Origin: Palsa-1392 sp963819975
Lineage (GTDB): Bacteria > Verrucomicrobiota > Verrucomicrobiia > Chthoniobacterales > UBA10450
Reading direction: 5' to 3'
Assembly (NCBI GenBank): GCA_963819975.1
Contig: CAWFYE010000008.1
Span: 1 to 64,000, forward strand
Length of the DNA stretch: 64,000 nt
The notes under the pieces were generated by a model that ran no database searches, was not told the origin of the DNA, and saw only the letters and a list, made by a program, of their open reading frames with translations. This document shows positions 44,203-53,730 of the stretch, piece after piece (position 1 is the first letter of the stretch; each line of letters opens with the position of its first letter). The position numbers and the translations under genes are program-made.

Positions 44203-45776
44203 GCAACCGGCTCGGCTGGGATTTCAATCCGCGGAAAGAGCGGAATTGGTTTACCGACGACATGCCCATCCGGCAGCCTCCCCCACTCCGCCTCCGCTAA
44301 CGAGAAGCGGCTTTCCTTGCCGCTCAGTTCCAGCTTCCAATTGAGCTGGTCGAAAATGGCGTCCGCGGCTTTTGGAAGAACGGGCGAGATAAGGATAGCG
44401 ATGATGCGGAGTCGATCTACAAGATCGTACAGGATCTCGGCTACGGCTCTTGTCTGGCCCTCCTTCATCATTTTCCAAGGGGCGGTTTTCTCAATGAGCT
44501 GATTTGCCTCGGTCGCGATCTTCATCACCGTATCCATGGTGCCACTCATAGCGGCGTCCTGCGCGAGATCGCGGTATGCTTGTACCAATATGTGAAAAGA
44601 ATCTTGGAAGGCAGGCTTGTTTTCGCGTCGCAAGCTCCCTGCCGAATAGCGCATAGCCATGTTAAGCGTCCGATTTAAGAGGTTGCCTAACGAGTTCGCG
44701 AGATCGGCATTGTAACGCTCCGCAATTCGATACTCGAGAAAGTCGGCGTCCTGTCCGATTACCATATCACTCATCAAATAATAGCGGAGCGCTTCGGCGC
44801 CGTATCGATCGGCGAGTTCGTTCGGATCGACGACGTTGCCTAACGACTTGCTCATCTTGGCGCCGCTCCGGTTCCACCAGCCGTGAACGAGAAATTTGGG
44901 CATCTGCTCATCGGGAAAACCGAGGGCGTGGAGCATGATCGGCCAGTAGATGCCGTGCGCCGGAATGAGGATGTCTTTGCCGATGATATGCAGAGCAGGC
45001 CACTTCTCTTGAAAGGATGAAGGCTGAAGGATGAAGGATGGAATCGAAGGGTCGTAGCCGATGAAGCTGATGTAATTCGTCAGAGCGTCGAACCAGACGT
45101 AGTTCACGTAATCAGGATCGAAAGGGAGCTCAATTCCCCAGCTCAGCCGCGATTTTGGTCGCGAAATGCAGAGGTCGCCGCTCAGTTTCTCGACCGCGTT
45201 GATCAATTCCGTCAGCCGGAAATCCGGGGTGACGCAATCGGGTGTCTTTCTGAGAAACTCGAGCAACCACTCTCTGTGCGGGGCGAGGCGGAAATAATAG
45301 TTCTCCTCGGTCCGATGTTCGACTTCCCCCCACTCGGGACCAAACTCGCCGTCAGGACCGCGTTCCTTGTCGGTCACGAACTGTTCCTGGCGAATGCTGT
45401 AGTAGCCCTCCTGCTTGTCCTTGTAGATCTGCTTTTCATCGTAGAGACGTTGCAGCATTCCCTGCACGCATTTCTTATGCAGCGGATCCGTCGTTGCCGC
45501 CCAGATGTCGTAGCGCACGTCGAGCTTTTCCCAGAGCGCGATGAATTTTGCCGTAATCTCGTCGACGAACTCCTGCGGCGACACACCGGCTTTCTCGGCC
45601 GATTGCTGCACTTTTTGGCCGTGCTGATCGACTCCGGTGAGGAAGCAAACCTCCTCGCCTTTCAGTCTATGAAAACGCGCGAGGACGTCGGCTAGCACCT
45701 TTTCGTAGGCGTGGCCGATATGCGGCGCGCCGTTCGTGTAGTCGATCGCGGTGGTGATGTAGAACGGTTTCGGCAT
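44199..45776 (-). CDS. metG: Methionyl-tRNA synthetase
   Basis: ATG 45776 (MPKPFYITTAIDYTNGAPHI) gives 525 residues; longer in-frame starts have no match. Class I signatures are GAPHIGHAYEKVLADVLARF and GAKMSKSLGNVVDPNELADR. The zinc-knuckle cysteines of larger MetRS are absent and there is no C-terminal tRNA-binding extension, matching the short MetG2 type. A stretch SIPSFILQPSSFQ just before KWPALHIIGKD is encoded by a tandem repeat (45011-45041) and looks like a loop insertion. It charges the initiator and elongator tRNA-Met. Confidence 0.93.
   Translation of the reverse strand: MPKPFYITTAIDYTNGAPHIGHAYEKVLADVLARFHRLKGEEVCFLTGVDQHGQKVQQSAEKAGVSPQEFVDEITAKFIALWEKLDVRYDIWAATTDPLHKKCVQGMLQRLYDEKQIYKDKQEGYYSIRQEQFVTDKERGPDGEFGPEWGEVEHRTEENYYFRLAPHREWLLEFLRKTPDCVTPDFRLTELINAVEKLSGDLCISRPKSRLSWGIELPFDPDYVNYVWFDALTNYISFIGYDPSIPSFILQPSSFQEKWPALHIIGKDILIPAHGIYWPIMLHALGFPDEQMPKFLVHGWWNRSGAKMSKSLGNVVDPNELADRYGAEALRYYLMSDMVIGQDADFLEYRIAERYNADLANSLGNLLNRTLNMAMRYSAGSLRRENKPAFQDSFHILVQAYRDLAQDAAMSGTMDTVMKIATEANQLIEKTAPWKMMKEGQTRAVAEILYDLVDRLRIIAILISPVLPKAADAIFDQLNWKLELSGKESRFSLAEAEWGRLPDGHVVGKPIPLFPRIEIPAEPVA
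45011..45041. repeat. GAAGGAT-type tandem repeat inside metG
   Basis: Four imperfect units (GAAAGGAT, GAAGGCT, GAAGGAT, GAAGGAT) lie in tandem. On the coding strand they are read as a Pro/Ser/Phe-rich insertion. Repeats with a similar texture, but in non-coding DNA, are at 48330-48365 and 50797-50907. Confidence 0.7.
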
Positions 45777-45941
45777 CGGGCTTGGAGATATTGCGGGCGC
45801 AACCCGCGCGCTGCAACTGCCGCCTTTCCTTGCCAGTCGGTTGCGCCGCGTCCCGCTGGTGGAAAATAAAGTTCTCAGTCGGGGAACACTGTCGCAGCAC
45901 ACAAGACGTTGCGCGCCACCCAGGTGTTGACTTCGATCTCT

Positions 45942-47237
45942 TTAGTCCAAACCGAGGCTGCGAAATGTCTCATCGACATGCCGAAAATGTACGTCGAGCG
46001 AGCAGAGCGCGTCGATTTCGTCCGGCGAAAGCAAGGCGGTGATTTCAGGCTCCTCTTTTGCGTTTTCTGCAAACGGTTTGTCGCCTTTCCAGGTCTTCAT
46101 CGCGGCGCGCTGGACGGCTTCGTAGGCAGTCTGCCGATTGGCCCCGGCCCGGGTGAGGGCGAGGAGAATCGACTGACTGAAATATAGACCTTTCGTTAGG
46201 CCAAGATTGCGTTCCATGTTTTCCGGATAGACGTGCAACTTCTCGATCAGGTCGCGCAGTTTCACGAGCATGTAGTCGAGCAAAGTGCAGGAATCCGGCA
46301 GGATGATGCGCTCGACGCTGGAATGGCTGATATCGCGTTCGTGCCAGAGGGCGACGTTCTCGAGCGCGGCAATCGCGTTTCCCCTCAGGACACGAGCCAA
46401 ACCGCTGAGCCGCTCGGACGTGATCGGGTTGCGTTTGTGCGGCATGGCCGAGCTGCCTTTCTGACCGGCGCTGAAGAATTCCTCCACTTCCAGAACCTCC
46501 GTTCGTTGCAGGTGGCGCAGCTCCGTTGCCCAGCGATCGATGCTCGAGGCGACAAGCGCCAAGGTGGTGGAAAATTCCGCGTGCCGATCGCGCTGGATGA
46601 TCTGGGTGGAAAGTTTCGCTGGTTGCAGCCCGAGCTTCTCGCAAACATAGCGCTCGATGCGCGGATCGAGATGCGCGTGGGTGCCGACCGCGCCGCTCAG
46701 CTTGCCGACGCCAACTCGCACAAGTGTTTGCGACAGGCGCTCTTCGGCCCGTCCAAATTCATCGAACATGAGCGCGAGCTTGAGACCGAAGGTGATTGGC
46801 TCGGCGTGAATGCCGTGGCTGCGACCGATCATCGGCGTCATCTTGTAACGCCGCGCCTGATCCCCGATCACCCGTCGCAACTCGCGAATGTCTTCTCCGA
46901 GGATTTTGCCGGCCTCGACCATTTGCACCGCCAGCGTCGTGTCGAGAATATCGGAAGAGGTCAGCCCCTGGTGGATCCAGCGGGCCGCCGGACCGACTGA
47001 CGCGGCCACGTTTTCAAGAAACGCTATGACGTCGTGGTTCGTTCGTTTCTCGATTTCGTTGATTTCAGGAATCGAAAAATGCGCTCGAGTCCGGATCGCG
47101 TCGGCATCGGCTTTGGGGATTTGTCCCAATTCCGACATTGCTTCGCAAGCAAGCGTCTCGATTTCGAGCCAGAGCTCGAATTTGCGCTGCTCCGACCAGA
47201 GCGTGCGCATAGGTGCACGGGAATATCGCTCAATCAC
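45942..47237 (-). CDS. purB: Adenylosuccinate lyase
   Basis: GTG 47237 gives (V/M)IERYSRAPMRTLWSEQRKF, the family start, and 431 residues; the upstream in-frame leader has no match. Signatures include RTNHDVIAFLENVA, GLTSSDILDTTLAVQM, GRSHGIHAEPITFGLKLALM (catalytic His) and the fumarase-superfamily loop GQKGSSAMPHKRNPITSERL with the catalytic Ser. It acts twice in purine synthesis, on SAICAR and on adenylosuccinate, in the cytoplasm. It stands alone between metG and a small gene. Confidence 0.94.
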   Translation of the reverse strand: MIERYSRAPMRTLWSEQRKFELWLEIETLACEAMSELGQIPKADADAIRTRAHFSIPEINEIEKRTNHDVIAFLENVAASVGPAARWIHQGLTSSDILDTTLAVQMVEAGKILGEDIRELRRVIGDQARRYKMTPMIGRSHGIHAEPITFGLKLALMFDEFGRAEERLSQTLVRVGVGKLSGAVGTHAHLDPRIERYVCEKLGLQPAKLSTQIIQRDRHAEFSTTLALVASSIDRWATELRHLQRTEVLEVEEFFSAGQKGSSAMPHKRNPITSERLSGLARVLRGNAIAALENVALWHERDISHSSVERIILPDSCTLLDYMLVKLRDLIEKLHVYPENMERNLGLTKGLYFSQSILLALTRAGANRQTAYEAVQRAAMKTWKGDKPFAENAKEEPEITALLSPDEIDALCSLDVHFRHVDETFRSLGLD

Positions 47238-47351
47238 CGGGCCAACATAGAAAGCGGGGCGCCACCGGCAAAGCCATTCCTGAAAAAGAAACGTCGCCCA
47301 AGCGGACAAAGCCGCGAGGGCGACGGTTCACGTCGGCTAGTCGAAATTTAT

Positions 47352-47534
47352 TTAGCAGACCCGGGCGCGATTGAAGCGACCGTTACTCTGCACGCGCACC
47401 TGCCCGCTGCCCAACAGATCGGCGACGGCCGCGACCGTCTCTTTGGTGTTTTTGGTGCATGAACTCACCGCGAGGATGAGGTCACCAAGGGAAAGGGCCG
47501 GACGGGTTTTGAGGATTTGCGTATTCTTTTTCAT
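47352..47534 (-). CDS. Small hypothetical protein (about 60 residues)
   Basis: From ATG 47534 the protein is MKKNTQILKTRPALSLGDLI, then LAVSSCTKNTKETVAAVADL, ending in LGSGQVRVQSNGRFNRARVC. The SLGDLIxAVSS and AVADLLxSGxVR pattern looks like a small helical protein family rather than noise. The start is uncertain, since an ATG at 47570 would add twelve residues. No function is known. The sequence between here and dedA (47652-47688) holds nothing. Confidence 0.5.
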   Translation of the reverse strand: MKKNTQILKTRPALSLGDLILAVSSCTKNTKETVAAVADLLGSGQVRVQSNGRFNRARVC

Positions 47535-47688
47535 ATGAGGCTGGTCATATTCGAGCAGGATCGGTGCCATGATACAGCTATAGATAGCCCACCCTCGAAA
47601 ACGTTCAAACTTTGCGGTCACGGGGTCACGTCCGCGCCCGGTGGATGACACAAGTGTAACGAAAACGAACAGATGGACTGTTCTTTGT

Positions 47689-48324
47689 TTATTGGGCGGG
47701 CGTCCGTTTCGCAGAGAGGCGCAACATCATGATGTATAAAATAGCTAGAATGGCCACAAAAAGCACAATCCAGAATGACTGCGCTTTAATGAAGTGGACC
47801 ATGGCGTCGGGGTTCGAAAGCAGGTCGGGCTGGAGGAGGAACGCCTTGTGGCCCAGGTAAGCCAGCACCGTGCACCAAAGAGCCGAGCCCGCGATCGTGA
47901 CCGCGCTGAAAACCCAAAAATTCATCCGGACGATGCCGGCCGGGATGGAAATTAAGTGGCGGATGACCGGCAGCAGGCGGGCAAAGAAGACCCCGCCCGC
48001 CTCGTATCGCTGTAGCCAGACTTCGGCCCGCTCCAGTTTCTCAGGCGGAATGAAAAAGTACTTCCCGAAGCGCTGCACGACGGGCCGTCCGACAGCGAGT
48101 GAAACCCAATAAGTGATCGCGGAACCGAGGTAGGAGCCCAGAGTCCCGGCAAGGATCACGCCCGCAAAGCTCAGGTGCCCCTGAGAAGCCAGAAAGGCCG
48201 CCGGCGGAATGACGATTTCGCTCGGAACTGGAAAGATCGAACTCTCCATCGCCATGAGAAGGATGATGCCCCAGTATCCGCCGTGCAGGACCCAGCCAAA
48301 CCAGATTTCAAGTAAATGATGCAT
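47689..48324 (-). CDS. DedA-family membrane protein
   Basis: The 211-residue protein has four or five membrane helices and the DedA/SNARE-associated signature. It contains FPVPSEIVIPPAAFLASQGH near the N-terminus, the GTLGSYLGSAITYWVSLAVG segment, and the conserved re-entrant motif FFARLLPVIRHLISIPAGIV. DedA proteins are involved in membrane homeostasis and undecaprenyl-phosphate or phospholipid translocation. It is divergent from the ABC exporter gene, across a short tandem repeat. Confidence 0.9.
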   Translation of the reverse strand: MHHLLEIWFGWVLHGGYWGIILLMAMESSIFPVPSEIVIPPAAFLASQGHLSFAGVILAGTLGSYLGSAITYWVSLAVGRPVVQRFGKYFFIPPEKLERAEVWLQRYEAGGVFFARLLPVIRHLISIPAGIVRMNFWVFSAVTIAGSALWCTVLAYLGHKAFLLQPDLLSNPDAMVHFIKAQSFWIVLFVAILAILYIMMLRLSAKRTPAQ

Positions 48325-48327
48325 GCG

Positions 48328-48365
48328 GAAATTTCAGATTTCAGATTTCGGATTTCGGATTTAGC
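48328..48365. repeat. AGATTTC/GGATTTC short tandem repeat
   Basis: About five units of a seven- to eight-base word (AAATTTCAGATTTCAGATTT and continuing CGGATTTCGGATTT) lie between divergent dedA and the ABC exporter. It is A/T-rich compared with the flanks and may sit in both promoters. Confidence 0.7.
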
Positions 48366-48433
48366 CTCGGACCGCTTTGATGGCGCGCCGGTAGTTCAAT
48401 CGCAAATTCGTTTTCCGCAATCTTAATTTCTCC

Positions 48434-50186
48434 ATGATCTATCGACGCGTGCTTCGCTATTACCGGCCGTTCCTTGGGCCGACATTCGCGGGCCTTCTTC
48501 TTTCGCTCATCGGGATTGGCGTCAATCTCCTCAAGCCCTGGCCGTTCAAATTCATCGTAGACCAGATCCTGCCTGCGAATTCCACCTTTCGCGCTCAACA
48601 CGCCGATTGGCGGCATTACATTCCACTCCTCTGCCTCGCCCTCATCGGATTGCAGGTGATCTGGGGAATCATCAATCTGATCACGAACTATCTTTTCGTG
48701 AAGATCGGGCTCCAGGCGCTCCTCAAGTTGCGGACCGATCTCTACGCGTACCTGCAATCGCTCTCCCTCAAGTATCACGATGCGCGCCGCTCGGCCGATT
48801 CCAGTTTTCGCGTCGCTTACGATTCGCAGGCCATCCAGACGATTTACAATAAGGGCTTCACCAACATCTTTGGGTCGGTCATCACGCTCGTCGGGACCTT
48901 CCTGATCATGTTGCAGCTCGACTGGGAGCTCACTTTGCTCTCGTTAGGCATTGTTCCCTTAATCGTCGGCGCGATTTATTTCTTTGCCCATCGGATACGA
49001 ACGGAATCGACCTCGATCCAGGAACAGGAAAGTGCCGTCCTCGCCCAGGCCCAGGAAGGCTTGAGCGCGATCCGGATGGTGCATGCTTTTGGGCGCGAGG
49101 ATTTCGAAGTCTCGCAATTCCATCATCGCGCACAACAAAGTCTGCAGGCCAACCTGCGACTGACCCTAACGAACGTGAAAAGCGCGCTCGTCATCAGCAC
49201 CTTGATGGTGATCGGGACGGCCGCGATGTATTACCTCGGGACACTGCACGTCCTCGCCGGGACGCTCACCTTAGGTTCGCTTCTCGTCTTCAGTGCCTAT
49301 CTGCTCATGCTTTATCAACCGCTCGAGGCGCTCACCTACACGGCGTGGGCGATGGAGGGCGCGACCGCGGGCGCGCGGCGCTGCTTCGAGGTGCTCGACC
49401 GCGAAGACGACGTGCGCGATTCGGCGGGCGCAATCGCGATCTCGCAAACGCAGGCCGCGATCGCTTTCGACCAGGTGCGCTTCGCTTACGACGAGAAAAA
49501 TCCAGTCCTCGAAGGCATTAACCTCCGCATTTCACCCAGCCAGATCGTCGCGCTCGTCGGCGGCACGGGCGCGGGCAAGAGCACGCTCCTCAGCCTCGTC
49601 CCGCGCTTCTACGATCCGAGCGCTGGCGTCGTCTCGCTCGACGGACGCGATGTGCGCACGATCAGGAAGAAATCACTCCGCGAACAGATCGCGATCGTCC
49701 TCCAGGACACGCATCCTCTTTTCAACCACAATCCGCGAAAACATCGCCTACGGCCGACCGGGTGCGAGCGACGACCAGATTCGCGACGCGGCGCGGCGCG
49801 CGCAGGCGGATGATTTCATTTCGCGTTTGCCTAACGGATACGACAGCGCGGTCGGCGAGCGGGGCGGCCATCTCAGCGTCGGGCAACGGCAGCGCATCGG
49901 GATCGCGCGCGCTTTTCTGAAAGATGCCCCGATCCTCCTCCTCGACGAGCCGACCTCGGCGCTCGACCCGACGACCGAGGCGGCGATCATGGAAACGATC
50001 AAGGATCTGATGCACGGCCGCACCACCCTGATCGTGACCCATCGCCTCGCCACCATCCACAAGGTCGACCAGATCGTCGTCCTCGAGCATGGCCGGATCG
50101 TCGAGAGCGGGCGCGGCCCTGAACTCGTGGCGCAGGGCGGCGCTTATGCGAAGCTCTATGCCGCCGGCAACTATCCAATCCAATGA
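48434..50186 (+). pseudogene. MsbA-like ABC exporter, full length with one frameshift
   Basis: The first frame (48434 to about 49712) carries six membrane helices, including RYYRPFLGPTFAGLLLSLIG, and the start of the ATPase domain with the Walker A motif GGTGAGKSTLLSLV and Q-loop IVLQDTH. The frame then breaks around 49710-49716, where one extra C (CATCCTCTT instead of CATCTCTT) would explain the change. The other frame continues FSTTIRENIAYGRPGASDDQ, the signature HLSVGQRQRIGIARAF, Walker B ILLLDEPTSALD and IVTHRLATIH to 50186. Joined, the protein is about 583 residues, normal for a lipid A or lipid exporter. A sequencing error is as likely as a real lesion. Confidence 0.85.
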
Positions 50187-50770
50187 GCAATGTAAACAGC
50201 GAACGACGTGTCGAATCCGACTGGTGGGCCGATCCGATTCCGCCTAACGTTCATTTCGGCGCCGGTTTTTATTGCGAAACCGCGCAGATCTTTCGCTTCA
50301 TGCGCAGCCAGCACGAGGACGCGGTCAAGCTCGGCGATTACGTTTCCTGTTACGCCGGGTGCTCGTTTGCGATCGGCAAAAAGGGACGCTGCACGGTAGG
50401 CGACTTCACCCTCATGAACGGTGCCCTCGTCATGGCCGAGGAGTTAATCGAAATCGGCAGCTATTGCCTCATCTCGTGGAATGTCGGGATTGCCGACTCC
50501 GATTTCCATCCGATCGATCCGGCCCAGCGCCACCAGGACGCACTCGCTCTCGCCCCCTATTACAAGGACCGCCCGCCGCGCCCGCCGATCCGCACCGCGC
50601 CAGTCCGGATCGCCGATAACGTTTGGATTGGAATGAATGCGGTCATCCTGAAAGGCGTAACGATCGGCGAAAACTCGGTTGTGGCGGCGGGGTCGGTGGT
50701 CGCAAAAAGCGTGGCACCCAATACGGTCGTGGCCGGCAATCCGGCCGTGGTGGTGAAGGAACTCCGCTAA
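50183..50770 (+). CDS. Left-handed beta-helix (hexapeptide) acyltransferase
   Basis: The 195-residue protein starts at ATG 50183, overlapping the exporter stop (ATGA). Hexapeptide repeats are visible in AVKLGDYVSCYAGCSFAIGK and VRIADNVWIGMNAVILKGVT, then IGENSVVAAGSVVAKSVAPN, with the closing VVAGNPAVVVKEL typical of maltose/galactoside acetyltransferase relatives. A catalytic His is plausible in DSDFHPID. It may acetylate a glycan or lipid substrate related to the exporter and the glycosyltransferase-like gene that follows. Confidence 0.85.
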   Translation: MSNVNSERRVESDWWADPIPPNVHFGAGFYCETAQIFRFMRSQHEDAVKLGDYVSCYAGCSFAIGKKGRCTVGDFTLMNGALVMAEELIEIGSYCLISWNVGIADSDFHPIDPAQRHQDALALAPYYKDRPPRPPIRTAPVRIADNVWIGMNAVILKGVTIGENSVVAAGSVVAKSVAPNTVVAGNPAVVVKELR

Positions 50771-50796
50771 CCGGATGAAGATCTTTTTTTGGGAAA

Positions 50797-50907
50797 CGCC
50801 CAACGCCCAATGCTCAACGCCCAACGTGTAAAGGAAGAATCCGCCGCGCCGCTTCGCTTGCCGTTCATTGGACGTTGGACGTTGAACGTTGAGCGTTGGG
50901 CGTTGTC
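50797..50907. repeat. Inverted arrays of CGTTGRRCGTTG-type words
   Basis: The left part (50797-50829) reads AACGCCCAACGCCCAATGCT and continues CAACGCCCAACG. The right part (50868-50905) reads GGACGTTGGACGTTGAACG and continues TTGAGCGTTGGGCGTTG, the inverse. The two arrays could fold into a long hairpin with a loop of about 38 bases. It lies between the acyltransferase and glycosyltransferase-like genes. Confidence 0.75.
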
Positions 50908-50931
50908 CCCTCATTTCGACCGTTCCGCCTC

Positions 50932-52104
50932 ATGAAACGCAAGCGCATCGTCGTCATGGGCTTTATGGGCGGGATTCCGATTGCGGGCGTCATCTGGCAG
51001 CACATCCATTACATCGTCGGGCTGCAGCGTCTCGGGCACGACGTTTACTACATCGAAGACTCCGCCCGCATTCCCTACAACCCGCAAACCTTCGATACGA
51101 ACGACGATTATGGCTACGCGGCCCAGATCCTGGCGCAGTTGGCTAACGAATTCGGCTTCGAAAATCGGTGGGCCTTTTGCGCCCGCTACCTTCCCGGCAA
51201 TCCAACCGCCGGTTTGCGCCTAACGAAAATCCAGCAGCTTTATCTCGAGGCCGACGCCATTCTCAACATTTGCGGCACCCAGGAGTTCAACGACGATCTG
51301 CGCAAGAGCGACGCCATTCTCTACATCGAGAGCGACCCCGGGGTGGAGCAGATCAAGGTCGATCAACGAACCCGCTCGACGATCGATTATCTCGGACGGC
51401 ATCGCGCTCTCTTCACCTTCGGCGAGAACATCGGGACCAGTCGATTCCCCGTCCCGCTGCACAAGTTGCGCTGGCTCCCGACCCGCCAGCCGGTCGTGAC
51501 TGATCTCTGGAAAACACGCCGCGTCCCGGCCGCGACCGCCGTCTTCACTTCCATCGCCAACTGGTCCACGAGCGGCTTGAAAGACATCACCTGGCGCGGC
51601 GAAAAATACCTCTGGAGCAAATCGCGCGAGTTCCTTCGCTTCGTCGCCGCTCCGAAAAAATCCGGCGAACCGTTCGAACTCGCGACCGATATCAAGGACG
51701 AAAAAACGCGCCGCAAATTTCTCCAGAACGGCTGGCGTTTCCGCCGTCCGCACGAGATGAGCGTCGATTACTGGCAGTATCGCGACTACATCCGGCGCTC
51801 GAAAGGCGAGTTCACGGTCGCGAAAGACCAATACGTCCGGCTTCGCACCGGGTGGTTCAGCGACCGGAGCGCCTGCTATCTCGCCGCCGGCCGGCCGGTC
51901 ATCACCCAGCAGACCGGCTTCACCGATCATTATGGAAACAATGGGGGGTTGTTCGCCTTCAATTCATTGGGTCAGATCACCGAGGCAGTGCATGAGATCA
52001 ACGCCGACTACAAAAAACACAGCCGCGCCGCGCGTGCCGTCGCGTGTGAGATTTTCGAGGCCGAAAAAGTCGTCGCCCAGATCCTCGAGCGCGCCGGGCT
52101 CTAA
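50932..52104 (+). CDS. Glycosyltransferase-like protein
   Basis: ATG 50932 (MKRKRIVVMGFMGGIPIAGV) gives 390 residues; the in-frame leader from 50896 runs into the repeat array. The N-terminal half has a GT-B-like start (IVGLQRLGHDVYYIEDSARI) and the C-terminal half ends with a donor-site-like segment GWFSDRSACYLAAGRPVITQ, then QTGFTDHYGNNGGLFAFNS. These match bacterial proteins annotated as family-1-like glycosyltransferases of unknown specificity. With the acyltransferase and lipid exporter upstream it suggests envelope glycan or lipid modification. Confidence 0.65.
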   Translation: MKRKRIVVMGFMGGIPIAGVIWQHIHYIVGLQRLGHDVYYIEDSARIPYNPQTFDTNDDYGYAAQILAQLANEFGFENRWAFCARYLPGNPTAGLRLTKIQQLYLEADAILNICGTQEFNDDLRKSDAILYIESDPGVEQIKVDQRTRSTIDYLGRHRALFTFGENIGTSRFPVPLHKLRWLPTRQPVVTDLWKTRRVPAATAVFTSIANWSTSGLKDITWRGEKYLWSKSREFLRFVAAPKKSGEPFELATDIKDEKTRRKFLQNGWRFRRPHEMSVDYWQYRDYIRRSKGEFTVAKDQYVRLRTGWFSDRSACYLAAGRPVITQQTGFTDHYGNNGGLFAFNSLGQITEAVHEINADYKKHSRAARAVACEIFEAEKVVAQILERAGL

Positions 52105-52225
52105 CGGCAACGACTGGCGCCCGTCCGGCTTCATCGTCTGAACGTTTTTCGGCTTTCGCCATCTAACGCTTCGATTGCCGTTTTACAGCCGCGCTCTTCC
52201 GATTGATCTTCCCGCTCTTTTCCTG

Positions 52226-53728
52226 ATGCACCGATTTCGCTTTCTCATCTGCGCTCTCGCGCTTTCCATCGCCATCGCCGAGACGCAGGCCCAGCCGAAT
52301 GGACAGATCCAGAGCAGCCTCGTCCGGATCACTTCCACCGAGGTGGAGCCCGATTATCGCGCGCCGTGGAATTCCGGCTCGATCGGACGCGGCGTTGGCG
52401 CCGGATTCGTCATCGATGGGCAGCGCATCCTGACCAACGCCCACGTCGTGAGCAACAGCCGCTACCTCACGGTCGAGCGCGAAGGCGACCCGAATAAATA
52501 TCCCGCCACGGTGCAGTTTGTGGCGCACGACTGCGATCTCGCGCTTCTCCAGGTCGGCGAGCCGAATTTCTGGAAAAATATGAAGCCGCTCGGCTTCGGT
52601 GGCATCCCGGCGCTCGAATCGGTTGTCTCCGCCTACGGCTACCCAATCGGCGGCGAACGAATGTCGGTCACGACCGGCATCGTTTCGCGGATCGACTTCA
52701 ATCTCTACACCCACTCCGCGATCGATTCGCATCTCGCGATCCAGATCAGCGCGCAGATCAATCCCGGAAACAGCGGTGGCCCCGTGATGCAGAACGCCAA
52801 GGTGGTCGGCGTCGCGTTCCAGGGCTACAGCGGCGACATCGCCCAGGGGGTCGCTTACATGATCCCGACCCCGGTTATTCGCCGTTTCCTCAAGGACATC
52901 GAGGACGGCCATTACGATCGCTATGTCGATCTCGGCATCACTTACTCGAAGCTCCAAAATCCGGCGCAACGTCATTACCTCGGTTTGAAAGATGACGACC
53001 GCGGCATTCTCGTCGGCACCGTGCTCGAAGCCGGACCGTGCGCGAAGTTCCTCCAGACAGGCGACGTTCTTCTCGCGGTCGATGGGCACCCGATCGCGAG
53101 CGATGCCTTTGTCGAATTCGAAGGCGAGCGCGTTCAGATGCCCGAGGTGGTGGAGCGCAAATTCAAGGGCGACTCGGTGAAGCTCAATCTCCTGCGCAAC
53201 AAACAGCCGATGAGTGTCGATGTAACGTTGGGCACGGTTTGGCCTTACTTCATGCAGGCGCATAGCTACGACATTCGGCCGCGCTATGTCGTCTATGGCG
53301 GGCTGCTTTTTCAGCCGATGTCGCTCGATCTCCTCCAGGCCTATCGCATCAACGACCTGCGGGTCCGGCATTTCTTCGACTTCTTCGTCAGCGATCAACT
53401 TTACCTCCAGCATCCCGAAGTCATTATCCTCACGAACATCCTGCCCGATCCGATCAACACCTACCTGATGCCGTATCGCTCCAGCATTGTGGATGAAATT
53501 AACGGCAAGAAGATCGGCACCCTGCAGGACTTGGCGCGCGCTTTTGAGCAACCCGCCGACCGTTTCGTCGTGAAGATGGTCGGCGACGGTCCTCCGCTCG
53601 TCCTCGATCCGAAACAGGTAGAAGCGGCGCGCGAACGGATCAAGACGCGCTACAACGTTTTGCAGGAACAAAATCTCGATGAGCAGATGCCGGCCAAACC
53701 CGCCGTCGCCGTGAAGGACAACATTTGA
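52226..53728 (+). CDS. Deg/HtrA-like S1C serine protease with PDZ domain
   Basis: ATG 52226 (MHRFRFLICALALSIAIAET) gives 500 residues with a signal peptide. The catalytic triad is complete: His73 (RILTNAHVVS), Asp104 (HDCDLALLQV) and Ser183 (INPGNSGGPV). A PDZ domain follows (RGILVGTVLEAGPCAKFLQT, GDVLLAVDGHPI), then a C-terminal extension of about 200 residues with a second PDZ-like core (EINGKKIGTLQDLARAFEQP). It resembles the plant and verrucomicrobial Deg9-like group. It acts in the periplasm on misfolded or specific proteins. The next gene, its degenerate paralogue, is translationally coupled. Confidence 0.88.
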   Translation: MHRFRFLICALALSIAIAETQAQPNGQIQSSLVRITSTEVEPDYRAPWNSGSIGRGVGAGFVIDGQRILTNAHVVSNSRYLTVEREGDPNKYPATVQFVAHDCDLALLQVGEPNFWKNMKPLGFGGIPALESVVSAYGYPIGGERMSVTTGIVSRIDFNLYTHSAIDSHLAIQISAQINPGNSGGPVMQNAKVVGVAFQGYSGDIAQGVAYMIPTPVIRRFLKDIEDGHYDRYVDLGITYSKLQNPAQRHYLGLKDDDRGILVGTVLEAGPCAKFLQTGDVLLAVDGHPIASDAFVEFEGERVQMPEVVERKFKGDSVKLNLLRNKQPMSVDVTLGTVWPYFMQAHSYDIRPRYVVYGGLLFQPMSLDLLQAYRINDLRVRHFFDFFVSDQLYLQHPEVIILTNILPDPINTYLMPYRSSIVDEINGKKIGTLQDLARAFEQPADRFVVKMVGDGPPLVLDPKQVEAARERIKTRYNVLQEQNLDEQMPAKPAVAVKDNI

Positions 53729-53730
53729 TC

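Noticed and set aside
48328..50907. CRISPR array suggested by the short repeats at 48.3 and 50.8 kb
   Set aside because: Units are 6-10 bases without unique spacers of constant length, and no cas gene is present.
52163..53671. A 502-codon open frame on the minus strand opposite the Deg-like protease
   Set aside because: It is the mirror of a well-supported gene in GC-rich DNA. Its protein shows no motif and is dominated by Asp, Arg and Glu, as expected from the antisense of such codons.
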